DNA of 53,136 nt from JANNWF01 sp052390415 (GCA_052390415.1 JBQTGY010000150.1:1-53136); one strand, 5' to 3'; numbered from the stretch's first letter, positions 7,992 through 16,513 are shown. Notes: generated by a model not told the origin, from the letters alone. Numbers and translations: made by a program.

Positions 7992-8897
7992 ATGCAATCC
8001 AAGCGCAAAGTGTGGAACCGTTTTGGCGAGCTTATCGTGGTTGGTGCGGTCATAAGCGCCGGCTCGCTGGCGAACGCGACCAACTTGCCCGTTGGGGTGC
8101 GCAATGCGCTCCATCAAGCGACGCCAGCCGGATTGTTCGCAGAAGGTGAAGGTGCCAGCGCCACTGCAACGGCCCCAGCCAAAACGGCCGTTGTCAGCAG
8201 CGAAGGTGGAGAAGGTGGCGAGGGTGAAGGCACGGCGCAGCCGGCGTCTGCGGTGACGGACGACATCGTTTACCTCAACCTGCTGGGACAAGTGCGCGGG
8301 CATTTGCGCGTGGGTGTGGCGCTTTACAACGCGGGCGCCCATCCGATGGCGCTGATGCACATGAAGCATCCCGGTGACGAACTGTACGCGGCGATCAAAC
8401 CAGCGCTGGACGCCCGCCACGCCAGTGACTTCGCGACACCATTGTCGGCCTTGTCGAGCACGGTCGAGCGTCAAGGCACTCAGGCCGAAGTGGCCGCCGC
8501 TTTGGCGCAGTTGGAACTCGCTTTGAACAAGTCGGCGTCGGTCGTCGATACCCGCAGCATCGCTGGCACCAAGACCCTGTTGGGCGCGGTGCATGCACTG
8601 GTGAAAACGGCCGCCGACGAATACGCCGAGGGTGTCAAAGACGGCAAGGTCGTCAACGGCCACGAGTATCAGGATGCCTGGGGATTCACCACCAGCGCCA
8701 ACGCATTGTTGGCATCGCTGAGCGACGAACAACGCTCTGCCGCCGTCAGCAATGTGGCTGAAATTCAGGCGCAAATTGACGTCCTGTTGGCCAGCGCGTG
8801 GCCGAGTGTGGTGCCGCCGGAATCGATCAGTACCGATGCCGCGCTGTTGTACGGCGCTGCCGCGCGCATCGAGCTTGCAAGTCACGCCTTGCGTTGA
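7992..8897 (+). CDS. Secreted protein with Gly/Glu-rich linker, unknown function
   Basis: A 301-residue protein. The ATG at 7992 has AGGAG about 6 bases upstream; the frame is open further upstream but without support. The N-terminus reads as a signal peptide (basic KRK, hydrophobic ELIVVGAVISAGSLA). A low-complexity linker follows (about 48-80, GEGGEGEGT type). The remaining 215 residues form an Ala-rich helical domain containing GHLRVGVALY, then ALMHMKHPGDELY. The His/Glu content and helical character recall extracytoplasmic metal-binding helical proteins such as the EfeO/imelysin group, but the canonical HxxE is not present, so I do not assign it. Its position opposite an iron-dependent dioxygenase gene is a weak hint of a metal-related role. 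Confidence 0.8.
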   Translation: MQSKRKVWNRFGELIVVGAVISAGSLANATNLPVGVRNALHQATPAGLFAEGEGASATATAPAKTAVVSSEGGEGGEGEGTAQPASAVTDDIVYLNLLGQVRGHLRVGVALYNAGAHPMALMHMKHPGDELYAAIKPALDARHASDFATPLSALSSTVERQGTQAEVAAALAQLELALNKSASVVDTRSIAGTKTLLGAVHALVKTAADEYAEGVKDGKVVNGHEYQDAWGFTTSANALLASLSDEQRSAAVSNVAEIQAQIDVLLASAWPSVVPPESISTDAALLYGAAARIELASHALR

Positions 8898-8996
8898 ATT
8901 CAAGCATGCGCAATGGCACCGCTTGCACACCAAGCGGTGCCACGGGCTTCGACTTCACCACCTATACTTGCGACCTCCCCTGCTGCGGTGTACGCC

Positions 8997-9482
8997 ATGG
9001 ATCAGCTCTGCGTCGTCACCACCGGCGGCACCATCGACAAGATCTATTTCGATGACAAGTCCGACTTCCAGATCGGTGAGCCGCAGATCGGCCGCATCCT
9101 CGAAGAACTGGGTGTCGCCTTTCGGTTCAACGTGATCGGTCTGCTGCGCAAAGACTCGCTTCATTTGACCGAGGCCGACCGCCAATTGCTGCGGCAGACC
9201 ATCGAAGCGCAATCAGCGCAGCACGTGCTGGTCACCCACGGCACCGACACCATGGTCGAAACCGCGCGCGTTTTGTCAGCCATCAAGGACAAGACGATCG
9301 TGTTGACTGGCGCGCTGAATCCAGCGCGCTTCCGCGGCTCGGATGCCGAGTTCAATATTGGCTGTGCTGTGGGCGCCGTGCAGAGTCAGCCAGCCGGCGT
9401 ATACATCGCCATGAACGGACGCATCTGGGACCCTGCGACGGTACGCAAGAATGTGGCGGCGAATCGGTTTGAGGCAGCCTGA
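8997..9482 (+). CDS. Single-domain asparaginase-like protein
   Basis: A 161-residue protein equal to the N-terminal catalytic domain of type I/II L-asparaginases. It has the nucleophile motif TTGGTID near the N-terminus, the second active-site motif THGTDTM (about 80-86) and the lysine-containing segment IKDKTIVLTGAL. Classical enzymes have about 330 residues, with a second domain helping to complete active sites in the oligomer; that domain is absent and the frame ends cleanly. Short stand-alone versions occur in Lysobacterales, so this is likely a natural family rather than a truncation. Amidohydrolase activity is expected from the residues but unproven. A strong hairpin follows the stop. 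Confidence 0.85.
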   Translation: MDQLCVVTTGGTIDKIYFDDKSDFQIGEPQIGRILEELGVAFRFNVIGLLRKDSLHLTEADRQLLRQTIEAQSAQHVLVTHGTDTMVETARVLSAIKDKTIVLTGALNPARFRGSDAEFNIGCAVGAVQSQPAGVYIAMNGRIWDPATVRKNVAANRFEAA

Positions 9483-9483
9483 T

Positions 9484-9509
9484 CTCGATTCGCTTTTTCG
9501 CGAATCGAG
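9484..9509. terminator. Hairpin between convergent genes
   Basis: A perfect 10-bp stem (ctcgattcgc/gcgaatcgag) with a 6-base loop tttttc begins 2 bases after the asparaginase stop. No T-run follows on either strand, so it may act as a bidirectional or RNA-stabilising terminator between this gene and the convergent sufT. Confidence 0.55.
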
Positions 9510-9596
9510 CGCGACTTTCGCCCTCTCAACAATGATCGAGATCGGTGTTCGTGGGTTGCACAGCAAATTCACCCATCCCGCGGACCACAAGCGCCA

Positions 9597-10151
9597 CTAC
9601 ATCATCCCGGTTTCAAGGCGCGCCACTTCGCTCATCATCGACTGATTCCAAGGCGGGTCGAAGATCAGATCGACATCGGCAATCGCCACCGTAGGAACGC
9701 GCTCGATCTTGCTGCGAACATCTTCCACCAGAACTTCACCCATGCCGCATCCAGGCGCGGTCAAGGTCATCTCGATGTTGACGCGTCGCCTGCCGTCGCC
9801 GAGGGGTTCGACAACGCAGGAATAAATCAGTCCCAGATCCACGATATTGACCGGAATCTCAGGATCAAAGCAGGTGCCCAGCTGCTTCCACACCAACAAC
9901 TCGACATCGTCATCGCTGGCGCCATCCGGCAATTCGGGCGGGGCCGTGGGTTCCTTGCCGATAGCATCCGCGTCGTTGCCGGCGATTCGAAACAGGTTGC
10001 CTTCGACAAACACGGTAAAGCTGCCGCCCAGGCTCTGGGTGATGTAACCGACCGATCCGGCAGGCAGGTTGACGGTCTCGCCCTGCGGAACCATGACCGC
10101 GGCGCAGTCGCGTTGAAACTTGATCGGTTCGCTGGTGCGGCTGTATGACAT
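9597..10151 (-). CDS. sufT: Fe-S cluster assembly factor SufT (DUF59/MIP18 family)
   Basis: A 184-residue cytoplasmic protein. The N-terminal 60 residues are the SufT-specific extension (VPQGETVNLPAGSVGYITQ). The C-terminal half is the MIP18/DUF59 domain with GTCFDPEIPVNIVDLGLIY (C94, D96) and TAPGCGMG (C135). SufT helps mature iron-sulfur proteins under high demand. It is normally coded with the SUF operon, but here it stands alone about 25 kb from sufS, between a convergent asparaginase gene and a divergent membrane-protein gene. Its leader contains an inverted repeat (10176-10191, ggcgctt/aagcgcc). Confidence 0.92.
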   Translation of the reverse strand: MSYSRTSEPIKFQRDCAAVMVPQGETVNLPAGSVGYITQSLGGSFTVFVEGNLFRIAGNDADAIGKEPTAPPELPDGASDDDVELLVWKQLGTCFDPEIPVNIVDLGLIYSCVVEPLGDGRRRVNIEMTLTAPGCGMGEVLVEDVRSKIERVPTVAIADVDLIFDPPWNQSMMSEVARLETGMM

Positions 10152-10175
10152 GGGGCTTGGTGTTCACGCGGTTTC

Positions 10176-10191
10176 GGCGCTTTGAAGCGCC
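10176..10191. promoter_or_regulatory. Inverted repeat in the sufT leader
   Basis: A 7-bp stem ggcgctt/aagcgcc with a 2-base loop, extendable by ttcg/cgaa with one bulge, lies about 25 bases before the sufT start and between divergent genes. It could be an operator or an mRNA hairpin; function unknown. Confidence 0.3.
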
Positions 10192-10236
10192 CGAACCCGT
10201 ATTCTAGCTGACCTCGATTCGGCGACCCGCAGCCAC

Positions 10237-10680
10237 ATGCCGGCAACTTCAGAAACGGCGGTCTCAATCAGTAAACGCCCCCCCACCGCGTCGCGCGTGA
10301 TGGCTAGTGTTTCCGGGATCGCTGCCGTCGCCGGGGTGGCGGCAATCTGGTCAGGCCTGACAGTGATGCTGCGCGATCCCTGTGGGTGGATGGCCGTTTT
10401 GGCCGCGCTGGACGCTGCCTTGTTGCTGCGCTTGGCAAGCTTCCCGCCTGGTCGCGAGCGCGCGCTATTCGCGCTGGTCATCACCTGGGCGACCGCCGTC
10501 GCGGGTGCCTATCTATTTGCTTCGGCGCGGGTCGGCCTGCTGCTCGGCATGATGCCGTCGGAATCCATCTGGAAAATGAGCTACAGCCTCGCCTATCTGT
10601 ACGTGCAGGCGAATACGGGCTGGGTGGAGCTGGCGTGGTTGGCTGCGGCCAGCGTGCTGGCTTGGTGGACGTGCCGCTGA
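10237..10680 (+). CDS. Small hydrophobic membrane protein, unknown
   Basis: A 147-residue protein with about four hydrophobic segments (VSGIAAVAGVAAIWSGL, MAVLAALDAALLLRL, ALFALVITWATAVAGAYLF and the C-terminal WVELAWLAAASVLAWW), so an integral inner-membrane protein. I do not recognise the family. The loop with GMMPSESIWKMSYS is the most distinctive part. It is transcribed divergently from sufT, 85 bases away. The ATG at 10237 is the first in frame; ATG at 10300 (residue 22) is an alternative nearer the first helix. Confidence 0.65.
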   Translation: MPATSETAVSISKRPPTASRVMASVSGIAAVAGVAAIWSGLTVMLRDPCGWMAVLAALDAALLLRLASFPPGRERALFALVITWATAVAGAYLFASARVGLLLGMMPSESIWKMSYSLAYLYVQANTGWVELAWLAAASVLAWWTCR

Positions 10681-10744
10681 GGGCACTCGCCAAATGCGGT
10701 CGGCATGCCCTCAAGCACGTATCACAGGCCCTTGGCATCTATAA

Positions 10745-10812
10745 GGAGGGCGCCGCTTCCGCAGCGCTGCTTTTCAGCGATCCAAAGCAGCCGCGCGGGA
10801 GCGCGGCCCTCC
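10745..10812. repeat. Structured intergenic element (nested hairpins)
   Basis: Between the membrane protein and the convergent pntB, ggagggc (10745-10751) pairs with gccctcc (10806-10812). Inside it is a gccgcgc/gcgcggc hairpin with ggga loop at 10790-10807. This could be a terminator for either gene or a copy of a dispersed GC-rich repeat; copy number is not visible here. Confidence 0.45.
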
Positions 10813-10956
10813 AACATTGCCTAGCCGGTTGCCGCCGTCGCAGCGGCCTCGAAGGGCGCGATGCAGAGGTTGGATTTGATCGCGCCTTTCGGCGCTCCCG
10901 CAAAATTCTTGCTGACCATGGCCGGCACGGCGGTGCTCAGCAATCGCCGACCGCTC

Positions 10957-12414
10957 CTAATGCCCGCCGCCGCCATCCAACGCCTTCAGCTCCGTAAGCA
11001 TGCGGTTAGCCGCTTCCGTGCCATCGGCATACAACATCCGGCAATTTTCGGCATAGAACAGCGCGTTCTCGATGCCGGCAAATCCGGTGCCCTTGCCACG
11101 TTTGATGACGATGACGCTCTTGGCGTCGATGACATCCAGAATCGGCATGCCGTAAATCGGCGAAGTCTTGTCGGTTTTGGCGACCGGATTCACCACGTCA
11201 TTGGCACCGATCACGATGGCAACGTCGCAGGTCTTGAACTCGGAATTGGCCTCGTCCATGTCGAGAATCAGATCATAGGGAACGCCCGCTTCAGCCAGCA
11301 GCACGTTCATATGTCCTGGCATGCGTCCCGCGACGGGATGGATCGCGAACTTGACACTCTTGTCGCGCGCGATCAGCTGTTTGCACAGCTCCCACATCTT
11401 GTGCTGCGCCTGCGCCACCGCCATGCCATAACCAGGCACCACGATGATGCGTTCGGCCAGGTACAAGAGCGAGGCCGCATCGGGTGCTTCGACCGGCTTC
11501 ATCGTGCCAGTGATCGCTTCGGCCGACGCACCGCCACCGCCGAATTGGGAGAACAACACGCCCGATATCGGCCGGTTCATCGCCTTGGCCATCAACTGCG
11601 TCAGCAGCATGCCCGCAGCACCGACCACGGTGCCGGCGATGATCAGTGCCTCGTTGCCAAGCACATAACCCTCGAACGCGACCGCCAAGCCGGTAAACGC
11701 GTTGTAGAGCGAAATGACCACCGGCATGTCGGCACCGCCGATGGGCAGGGTCATCAGCACGCCAAACAGCAGCGACACGACGAAGAAAGCGATGATGATC
11801 GGCACGTCGAGCTGGAACACCAGATAGGCGCCCATCGCCAATGAGGCCAGGAACACCAGAAGATTGATGACCTGTTGGCCGGGGAATGTGAATCGTTTGT
11901 CGAGTCGACCATCGAGTTTGGCCCAAGCGATCACCGAGCCCGAAAACGAGATCGCGCCGATCAGCGAACCCAGAATCGCAAGCACGGCAAAGGTCGTGTC
12001 TAGACAGAGGTGGGCCTTGATCGCATCAGGCGTGCAAGCCTGCGAGTACGAAGCCGCCTGCAGCATGGCCGCAGCACCGATGGCAGCCGCCGATCCACCG
12101 CCCATGCCGTTGAAGATCGCCACCATTTGCGGCATGTCGGTCAACGGAACCTTTTTGCCCCAGATCCAGAACACGTACGACAGGACTATGGCAAGAATCA
12201 TCAGGATCAGATTCAACTGATCAAAATGACCACCCCAAGTGGAGGGCGCAAAAAACGTCACCACGGTGGCGATGACCATGCCGTAGCCGGCCCAGCGGAT
12301 GCCTTTGCGCGCCGTTACCGGCGAACCCATCTGCATCAAGCCGACGATGAACAGCACCGCAGCGGCGAAGTAACTCGCCTTGGCAAGAAAATCGAGCATC
12401 ACGGGCATGGTCAT
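10957..12414 (-). CDS. pntB: Proton-translocating NAD(P)+ transhydrogenase, beta subunit
   Basis: A 485-residue subunit with an N-terminal membrane region of about nine helices (domain II) and a C-terminal NADP(H)-binding domain III (VVPGYGMAVAQAQ, HPVAGRMPGHMNVLLAEA, VIGANDVVNPVA, then IKRGKGTGFAG). With the alpha subunits it couples proton entry to hydride transfer from NADH to NADP+, supplying NADPH. Its ATG overlaps the stop of pntAB by 4 bases, and the order is pntAA-pntAB-pntB. Length and motifs agree with complete family members. No terminator with a T-run is evident; the nested hairpins at 10745-10812 lie downstream. Confidence 0.97.
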   Translation of the reverse strand: MTMPVMLDFLAKASYFAAAVLFIVGLMQMGSPVTARKGIRWAGYGMVIATVVTFFAPSTWGGHFDQLNLILMILAIVLSYVFWIWGKKVPLTDMPQMVAIFNGMGGGSAAAIGAAAMLQAASYSQACTPDAIKAHLCLDTTFAVLAILGSLIGAISFSGSVIAWAKLDGRLDKRFTFPGQQVINLLVFLASLAMGAYLVFQLDVPIIIAFFVVSLLFGVLMTLPIGGADMPVVISLYNAFTGLAVAFEGYVLGNEALIIAGTVVGAAGMLLTQLMAKAMNRPISGVLFSQFGGGGASAEAITGTMKPVEAPDAASLLYLAERIIVVPGYGMAVAQAQHKMWELCKQLIARDKSVKFAIHPVAGRMPGHMNVLLAEAGVPYDLILDMDEANSEFKTCDVAIVIGANDVVNPVAKTDKTSPIYGMPILDVIDAKSVIVIKRGKGTGFAGIENALFYAENCRMLYADGTEAANRMLTELKALDGGGGH

Positions 12415-12704
12415 TTCTTGGCTCCCGGCTTGCTGGACTTGAACATTTCCAGCATGCGTTCGGTCACCACATAACCACCCACCGCATTGCCTGCACCGAG
12501 CAGTACGGCGATGAAACCCACCGCCCGCTCCAGATTGGTATCAGCGTGCGCCAACGCGATCATGGCACCGACGACCACGATGCCATGGACAAAGTTGGAG
12601 CCCGACATCAGAGGCGTATGCAGGATGACTGGCACCCGCGAAATGATGACGTGACCGCAGATGCCGGCCAGCATGAAAATGTAGAGCGCAACGAAACCGT
12701 CCAT
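12411..12704 (-). CDS. pntAB: NAD(P)+ transhydrogenase, alpha subunit part 2
   Basis: A 97-residue membrane protein equal to the C-terminal transmembrane part of the single-chain E. coli PntA. Three hydrophobic helices are visible (ALYIFMLAGICGHVII, IVVVGAMIALA, AVGFIAVLLGAGNAVGGYVV) with the conserved HTPLMSGSN between helices 1 and 2. Splitting the alpha chain in two is the arrangement known from Rhodospirillum and many other bacteria. The gene overlaps pntB by 4 bases and follows pntAA by 3 bases, so all three are one operon. Confidence 0.95.
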   Translation of the reverse strand: MDGFVALYIFMLAGICGHVIISRVPVILHTPLMSGSNFVHGIVVVGAMIALAHADTNLERAVGFIAVLLGAGNAVGGYVVTERMLEMFKSSKPGAKK

Positions 12705-12707
12705 AGC

Positions 12708-13835
12708 TCAGCCCTCTCCCACGCGAGTTTTGGTGGCGGCATGCTTGATTTCACCTGCATGCGTCAAACACGTACCGGCGATCAGATCGTCAGAGAAGTC
12801 CAGATTCAGCGCGCCATCCTTGACCATCAGGGCAAGGAAATTGAACAGGTTCTTGGCGTACATCTCGCTAGAGTGAATCGCGCCCATCGACGGCAAGTTC
12901 AGCGGGCCGACGATGGTTGCTCCGCCGACGGTGACCGTCTCACCGGGTTTGGTCATCTCACAATTGCCGCCGGTTTCAGCAGCCAGATCCACCAATACGG
13001 AGCCATCCTTCATGCCTGCAACCATGGCCGCCGTGATGATTTTCGGTGCTGGGCGTCCGGGCACCGCTGCCGTGGTGATCACCACGTCGATGCCTTTCAA
13101 ATGATCCGCCAACTTGCGCTGCTGTTCGGCACGTTCTTCTGCCGTCAACTCGCGCGCGTAACCACCGCTGCCTGCCGCCGAAACCCCGAGATCCAGGAAC
13201 TTGGCACCCAGCGATTCGATCTGCTCGCGCGTTTCCGGACGTACGTCAAAACCTTCCACCTGCGCGCCCAGGCGACGAGCGGTGGCGATGGCCTGCAATC
13301 CGGCCACGCCGGCTCCGACGATGAGCACTTTCGAGGGTCGAATGGTGCCGGCGGCGGTGGTCAGCATCGGAAAGAATTTGCCTGATACCTCGGCGGCGAT
13401 CAAAACCGCTTTGTAACCCGCCATGCCGGCTTGGCTGGACAGCACATCCATCGCCTGCGCACGCGTGGTTCGCGGCAGCAACTCCATCGCGAAGGCGGTG
13501 ATTTTGCGATCCCGCAGTTGCTTGATGCGAGCGTCGTCGGTATGCGGCGCCAGATAACCGATGATCACCGAGCCTTCGCGCAACGCAGCGATTTCTTCGG
13601 TGGTCGGAGGTTGCACTTTCAGCAGAACATCGGCTCGGGCAATCGCGGTAGCGGCGTCGCCGACGGTTTCGACACCGGCGAAATTGGCATCGGGCAAATG
13701 CGCGCGCGCGCCGATGCCAGACTCAATCAATAACTCGGCACCCAATCCCTTGAGTTTCTTGACGACCTCAGGCGAAAGCGCGGCGCGGCGTTCGTTGGGC
13801 GCGTTCTCGCGCACCGCCACGATGGTGATCGGCAT
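12708..13835 (-). CDS. pntAA: NAD(P)+ transhydrogenase, alpha subunit part 1 (NAD-binding)
   Basis: A 375-residue peripheral subunit with the alanine dehydrogenase/PNT fold that binds NAD(H). It starts MPITIVAVRENAPNERRAALSPE, the conserved opening of the family, contains the nucleotide-binding VLIVGAGVAGLQAIATARRLGAQVEGFDVRPE, and ends near the NLPSMGAIHSSEMYAKN segment. I chose the ATG at 13835, preceded by GGGGGT, over the ATG at 13859, which adds eight residues not seen in the family opening. It is the first gene of the operon. Confidence 0.95.
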   Translation of the reverse strand: MPITIVAVRENAPNERRAALSPEVVKKLKGLGAELLIESGIGARAHLPDANFAGVETVGDAATAIARADVLLKVQPPTTEEIAALREGSVIIGYLAPHTDDARIKQLRDRKITAFAMELLPRTTRAQAMDVLSSQAGMAGYKAVLIAAEVSGKFFPMLTTAAGTIRPSKVLIVGAGVAGLQAIATARRLGAQVEGFDVRPETREQIESLGAKFLDLGVSAAGSGGYARELTAEERAEQQRKLADHLKGIDVVITTAAVPGRPAPKIITAAMVAGMKDGSVLVDLAAETGGNCEMTKPGETVTVGGATIVGPLNLPSMGAIHSSEMYAKNLFNFLALMVKDGALNLDFSDDLIAGTCLTHAGEIKHAATKTRVGEG

Positions 13836-14152
13836 AGCACCCCCATTTCTGAAAATCATTGTCCCCGGCGCAGATGCTAAACCAAGCGGGGCAGATTGGG
13901 GGATCGGAAAGCACGAGCGCCTGTGCCACGGGCCTCACCGTGGCCATCGCCGGTCATCGTGAGACCTGTGCGGCAGTCAGAAATGCGCTTGAGATGCCGA
14001 AGCAACGGAGGGCGCGATGGACGCGCCTCGTCAAACCTGCTTGGCGGCTGTCGCTGCCTTTTCAGGTGGAGTCGCTCAGCTCGTCTGCGCTGGAGCAGGA
14101 GCGGCGTCGCGTAGCTTGTCAGTGTTTGACAGGAGCGGCGTCGCGTAGCTTG
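13836..14152. other. Intergenic region, no gene; contains a tandem repeat
   Basis: This stretch lies between the start of pntAA and the stop of the DUF1631 gene. No protein-like frame is seen. Its left half should hold the pnt promoter; its right end consists of two extra copies of the DUF1631 gene's 3' end (listed separately). Confidence 0.5.
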
Positions 14153-14186
14153 TCAGTGCTTGACAGGAGCGGCGTCGCGTAGCTTG
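14096..14186. repeat. 34-bp tandem repeat duplicating the DUF1631 gene 3' end
   Basis: Units start at 14096, 14130 and 14164 (caggagcggcgtcgcgtagc...). Units 1 and 2 differ at one base (gtgttt/gtgctt); unit 3 matches for 23 bases and then continues into unique coding sequence. On the minus strand each unit spells the last codons of the DUF1631 protein (KLRDAAPVKH) and its stop, so the gene end has been copied twice downstream of itself. As 34 is not a multiple of 3 and each unit carries the stop, the protein is not lengthened. Confidence 0.85.
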
Positions 14187-16513
14187 CCTAGCACTTGCGT
14201 CATGGCACGCTCGAAGGCGCTGTCAGCCGAGCGCAGCAACAGGTTGCCCAGCTTCATCTGTTCGGCCAACTCCTCGGCTGAGCTAGCGCACAGGCGCATG
14301 CCGCGGCGGTTGACGAACAGCAAGCGCGAAGAAATGGGGCTGATCCAGCTCAGCTTGGCTGGCTGCGGCACACCATCTGCGCCGATGAACTCGACCCAGT
14401 TGCCGACGACCAGCGCTTTGACCTTGATGACATCGTCGGGGTCGTAAGCCAAGGTGGCGGTACCACCCACCACACCAAGTGCCGGCGCTGTGCTCTCAGC
14501 GCTGGCAACCGCAGGCGTCGCAGCTTCTGCACCGGCTTCAGCTGCCACTGGCGAAGCGACGGCCGGAGCGGCGGCAACGACCGGCTCGCTGGCAGCCGAC
14601 TGCGAAGAAGCGACCGACTCCACCGAAGGCAAATTGCGACTGCGTGCAGCTTCGACGCGACCCAATCGCAGCGCCTGCAACACCCATTCGATGGCGCCCA
14701 CGGTTTCATCAGCAGACACACCGGTGACACCCGACGATGTGAGCACCCGAACCAGATGCTCACGCAGATCCACCGGTCGCGGCGTACCGTTCTCGCTGCC
14801 CAGGAACGCAGTCCACAACTGCTCACCGGCATCACGTGCCAACTGGAATCGGGGAGAATCCACGCCATCCCGCAACGCCACCACAGCGATGTGATGGGTC
14901 CAATAATGGGTGAGGAACTGTTCGATGGCTGGCGGCGGATTGCGACCACCCATCAGCGAGGCCAGCTCGCTGTTGGCCATCGCCCGCGCTTCGTCGAGGC
15001 GCTCTTTGCCGCGCTGCGCTTCGGTCGCGCGCCGCTCGGTCAATTCGACGCGCTGTTTGTGCTGATCAAAGAACGAGCGCAGCTCGACATCCAGCTCGGA
15101 GAAGATCGCAAGGTCTTCGTTGAATTCTGACACCAGCCGATCAACCGTGCCTTCAACTCGACCCAACAACTCACGCTCTGCGCTGGTCTCGCCGCGATTG
15201 CCGTCGCAGGCTTCGGCAACCGTGTTCAAGAGGCGGCGTGCCGGATGCGACTTCATGCCGAACATTTGCTGGTCGAGCAAGGAGGCCTTGGCGTATGGCA
15301 CCACCATGCGCGCCATCTGATCACGCGTGCCCGACTCAAAATTGCGCTGACCCAGCAGGGCATCGAACAGCATGCCGACCAGTTCCAGCGATTCTTCGCC
15401 ACGCTCGTCGAGTCGCGATTTGGGACCCGTAAGGCCCATCTGTTCGGCTTGCCGCAATACTTCCTGTTTCAGCAACATGCTCAGCGAGGCCGTGGGGTCG
15501 TCGATCGCACGACGCACCACTTGCGGCAGATCACCTTGCAGACGGGACAGGGTATTCAGCGTGCCGTGCACATCCATCATGGGTCCGCGCGCGTGCGCGG
15601 GTGGCTCGGATGCCTGGCGTGCAGACCGATACTCGCCCAACAAGGCGCGCAAGGTTGGCAACAGCTCATCGATGTCTTGCGAAGCGGGGCCGTAACCGGC
15701 GCCCGAGCCGCTGCCATATCCGCCTGTGCCTGCTTGGGGATGAGCGTAGTCGGGTGCCGCGCTTTGCGCTGGCTCGGCATATTGGCCGGGATACTTGGGC
15801 GACTTCGGCACGTCACGGTGACGCGCGCGCGCCGCCGCAATGGGATCGACGATGGACACATCGATCAACAGGCGATTGATTTCGGCGTACAAGGTCGCCA
15901 GCACATTCTGCACATCGCGTTCGTAGATCTTGTAGAGCACCAAGCGCGGCGGCAGTGCGGGCACGATGCCTTCCAGTGCAACGCGCAAGGCATTGACCAC
16001 GTGCCCCGGCCCGGCGGGGTTGGTCGCCGGCCCCAAGGTCTCGACCTTGGCGACGATGGCCAGCTTCTTGTCCAGGAGTTGCAGTGGGCCGCTGTGGCGG
16101 CGCTCAAGCGCACCCGCCAATTGCTCAGCCGCAAGCTGCTCATCCAATTCGTCAGCGGCGACCAGACTCAGCGTCGGCTCGGCCTCGCTCTTGGGAGCGC
16201 AGCGAACCACCAGCGGCTGACCGCGGCCAAGGGCGGCAAAACTCACGCCGATTTGCTCGCGATAACGCTGCTCGATCACACTGCGCTGCCGCCGCAATTC
16301 GCGCATGGTGTCAAAATATTCTTGTTGCTCGATGCTGCTGCTGGACTTCTGCACGAAGTCGAAAAGCGCGTCATCGGCGCGATCCAGTACATTAGCCAAC
16401 ACACTTGGAAGGGTCCGCAGGGTGGCGGCACGCACGCCTGCCAACAGCTCGCTCACTTGATCGCCAGCGCGGCTGCGCAGATCGACAATGTTGGTGCGGG
16501 CGGGGATTTCCAT
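14153..16513 (-). CDS. DUF1631 family protein
   Basis: A 786-residue protein, mostly helical and charged, with no signal peptide. A low-complexity Ala/Gly/Tyr/Pro-rich linker lies about a third of the way in (PQAGTGGYGSGSGAGYG) and an Ala/Val/Pro-rich linker near residues 630-690. The C-terminal domain (VGNWVEFIGADG, KLSWISPISSRLLFVNRRG) resembles a PilZ-like beta-barrel, so cyclic di-GMP binding is possible but the arginine-rich PilZ motif is not obvious. DUF1631 proteins are widespread in gammaproteobacteria without settled function. I use the ATG at 16513; a TTG at 16534 is the alternative. A possible -10 box (TATACT, 16557-16562) fits a leader of about 37 bases. The 3' end is tandemly repeated. 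Confidence 0.85.
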   Translation of the reverse strand: MEIPARTNIVDLRSRAGDQVSELLAGVRAATLRTLPSVLANVLDRADDALFDFVQKSSSSIEQQEYFDTMRELRRQRSVIEQRYREQIGVSFAALGRGQPLVVRCAPKSEAEPTLSLVAADELDEQLAAEQLAGALERRHSGPLQLLDKKLAIVAKVETLGPATNPAGPGHVVNALRVALEGIVPALPPRLVLYKIYERDVQNVLATLYAEINRLLIDVSIVDPIAAARARHRDVPKSPKYPGQYAEPAQSAAPDYAHPQAGTGGYGSGSGAGYGPASQDIDELLPTLRALLGEYRSARQASEPPAHARGPMMDVHGTLNTLSRLQGDLPQVVRRAIDDPTASLSMLLKQEVLRQAEQMGLTGPKSRLDERGEESLELVGMLFDALLGQRNFESGTRDQMARMVVPYAKASLLDQQMFGMKSHPARRLLNTVAEACDGNRGETSAERELLGRVEGTVDRLVSEFNEDLAIFSELDVELRSFFDQHKQRVELTERRATEAQRGKERLDEARAMANSELASLMGGRNPPPAIEQFLTHYWTHHIAVVALRDGVDSPRFQLARDAGEQLWTAFLGSENGTPRPVDLREHLVRVLTSSGVTGVSADETVGAIEWVLQALRLGRVEAARSRNLPSVESVASSQSAASEPVVAAAPAVASPVAAEAGAEAATPAVASAESTAPALGVVGGTATLAYDPDDVIKVKALVVGNWVEFIGADGVPQPAKLSWISPISSRLLFVNRRGMRLCASSAEELAEQMKLGNLLLRSADSAFERAMTQVLGKLRDAAPVKH

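Noticed and set aside
10861..11844. Open frame of 327 codons on the plus strand
   Set aside because: Antisense to pntB; His/Arg/Gln-rich mirror text, not a protein family.
14096..14186. Direct-repeat array as a CRISPR or origin
   Set aside because: Units are contiguous copies of a coding 3' end without spacers or AT-rich DNA.
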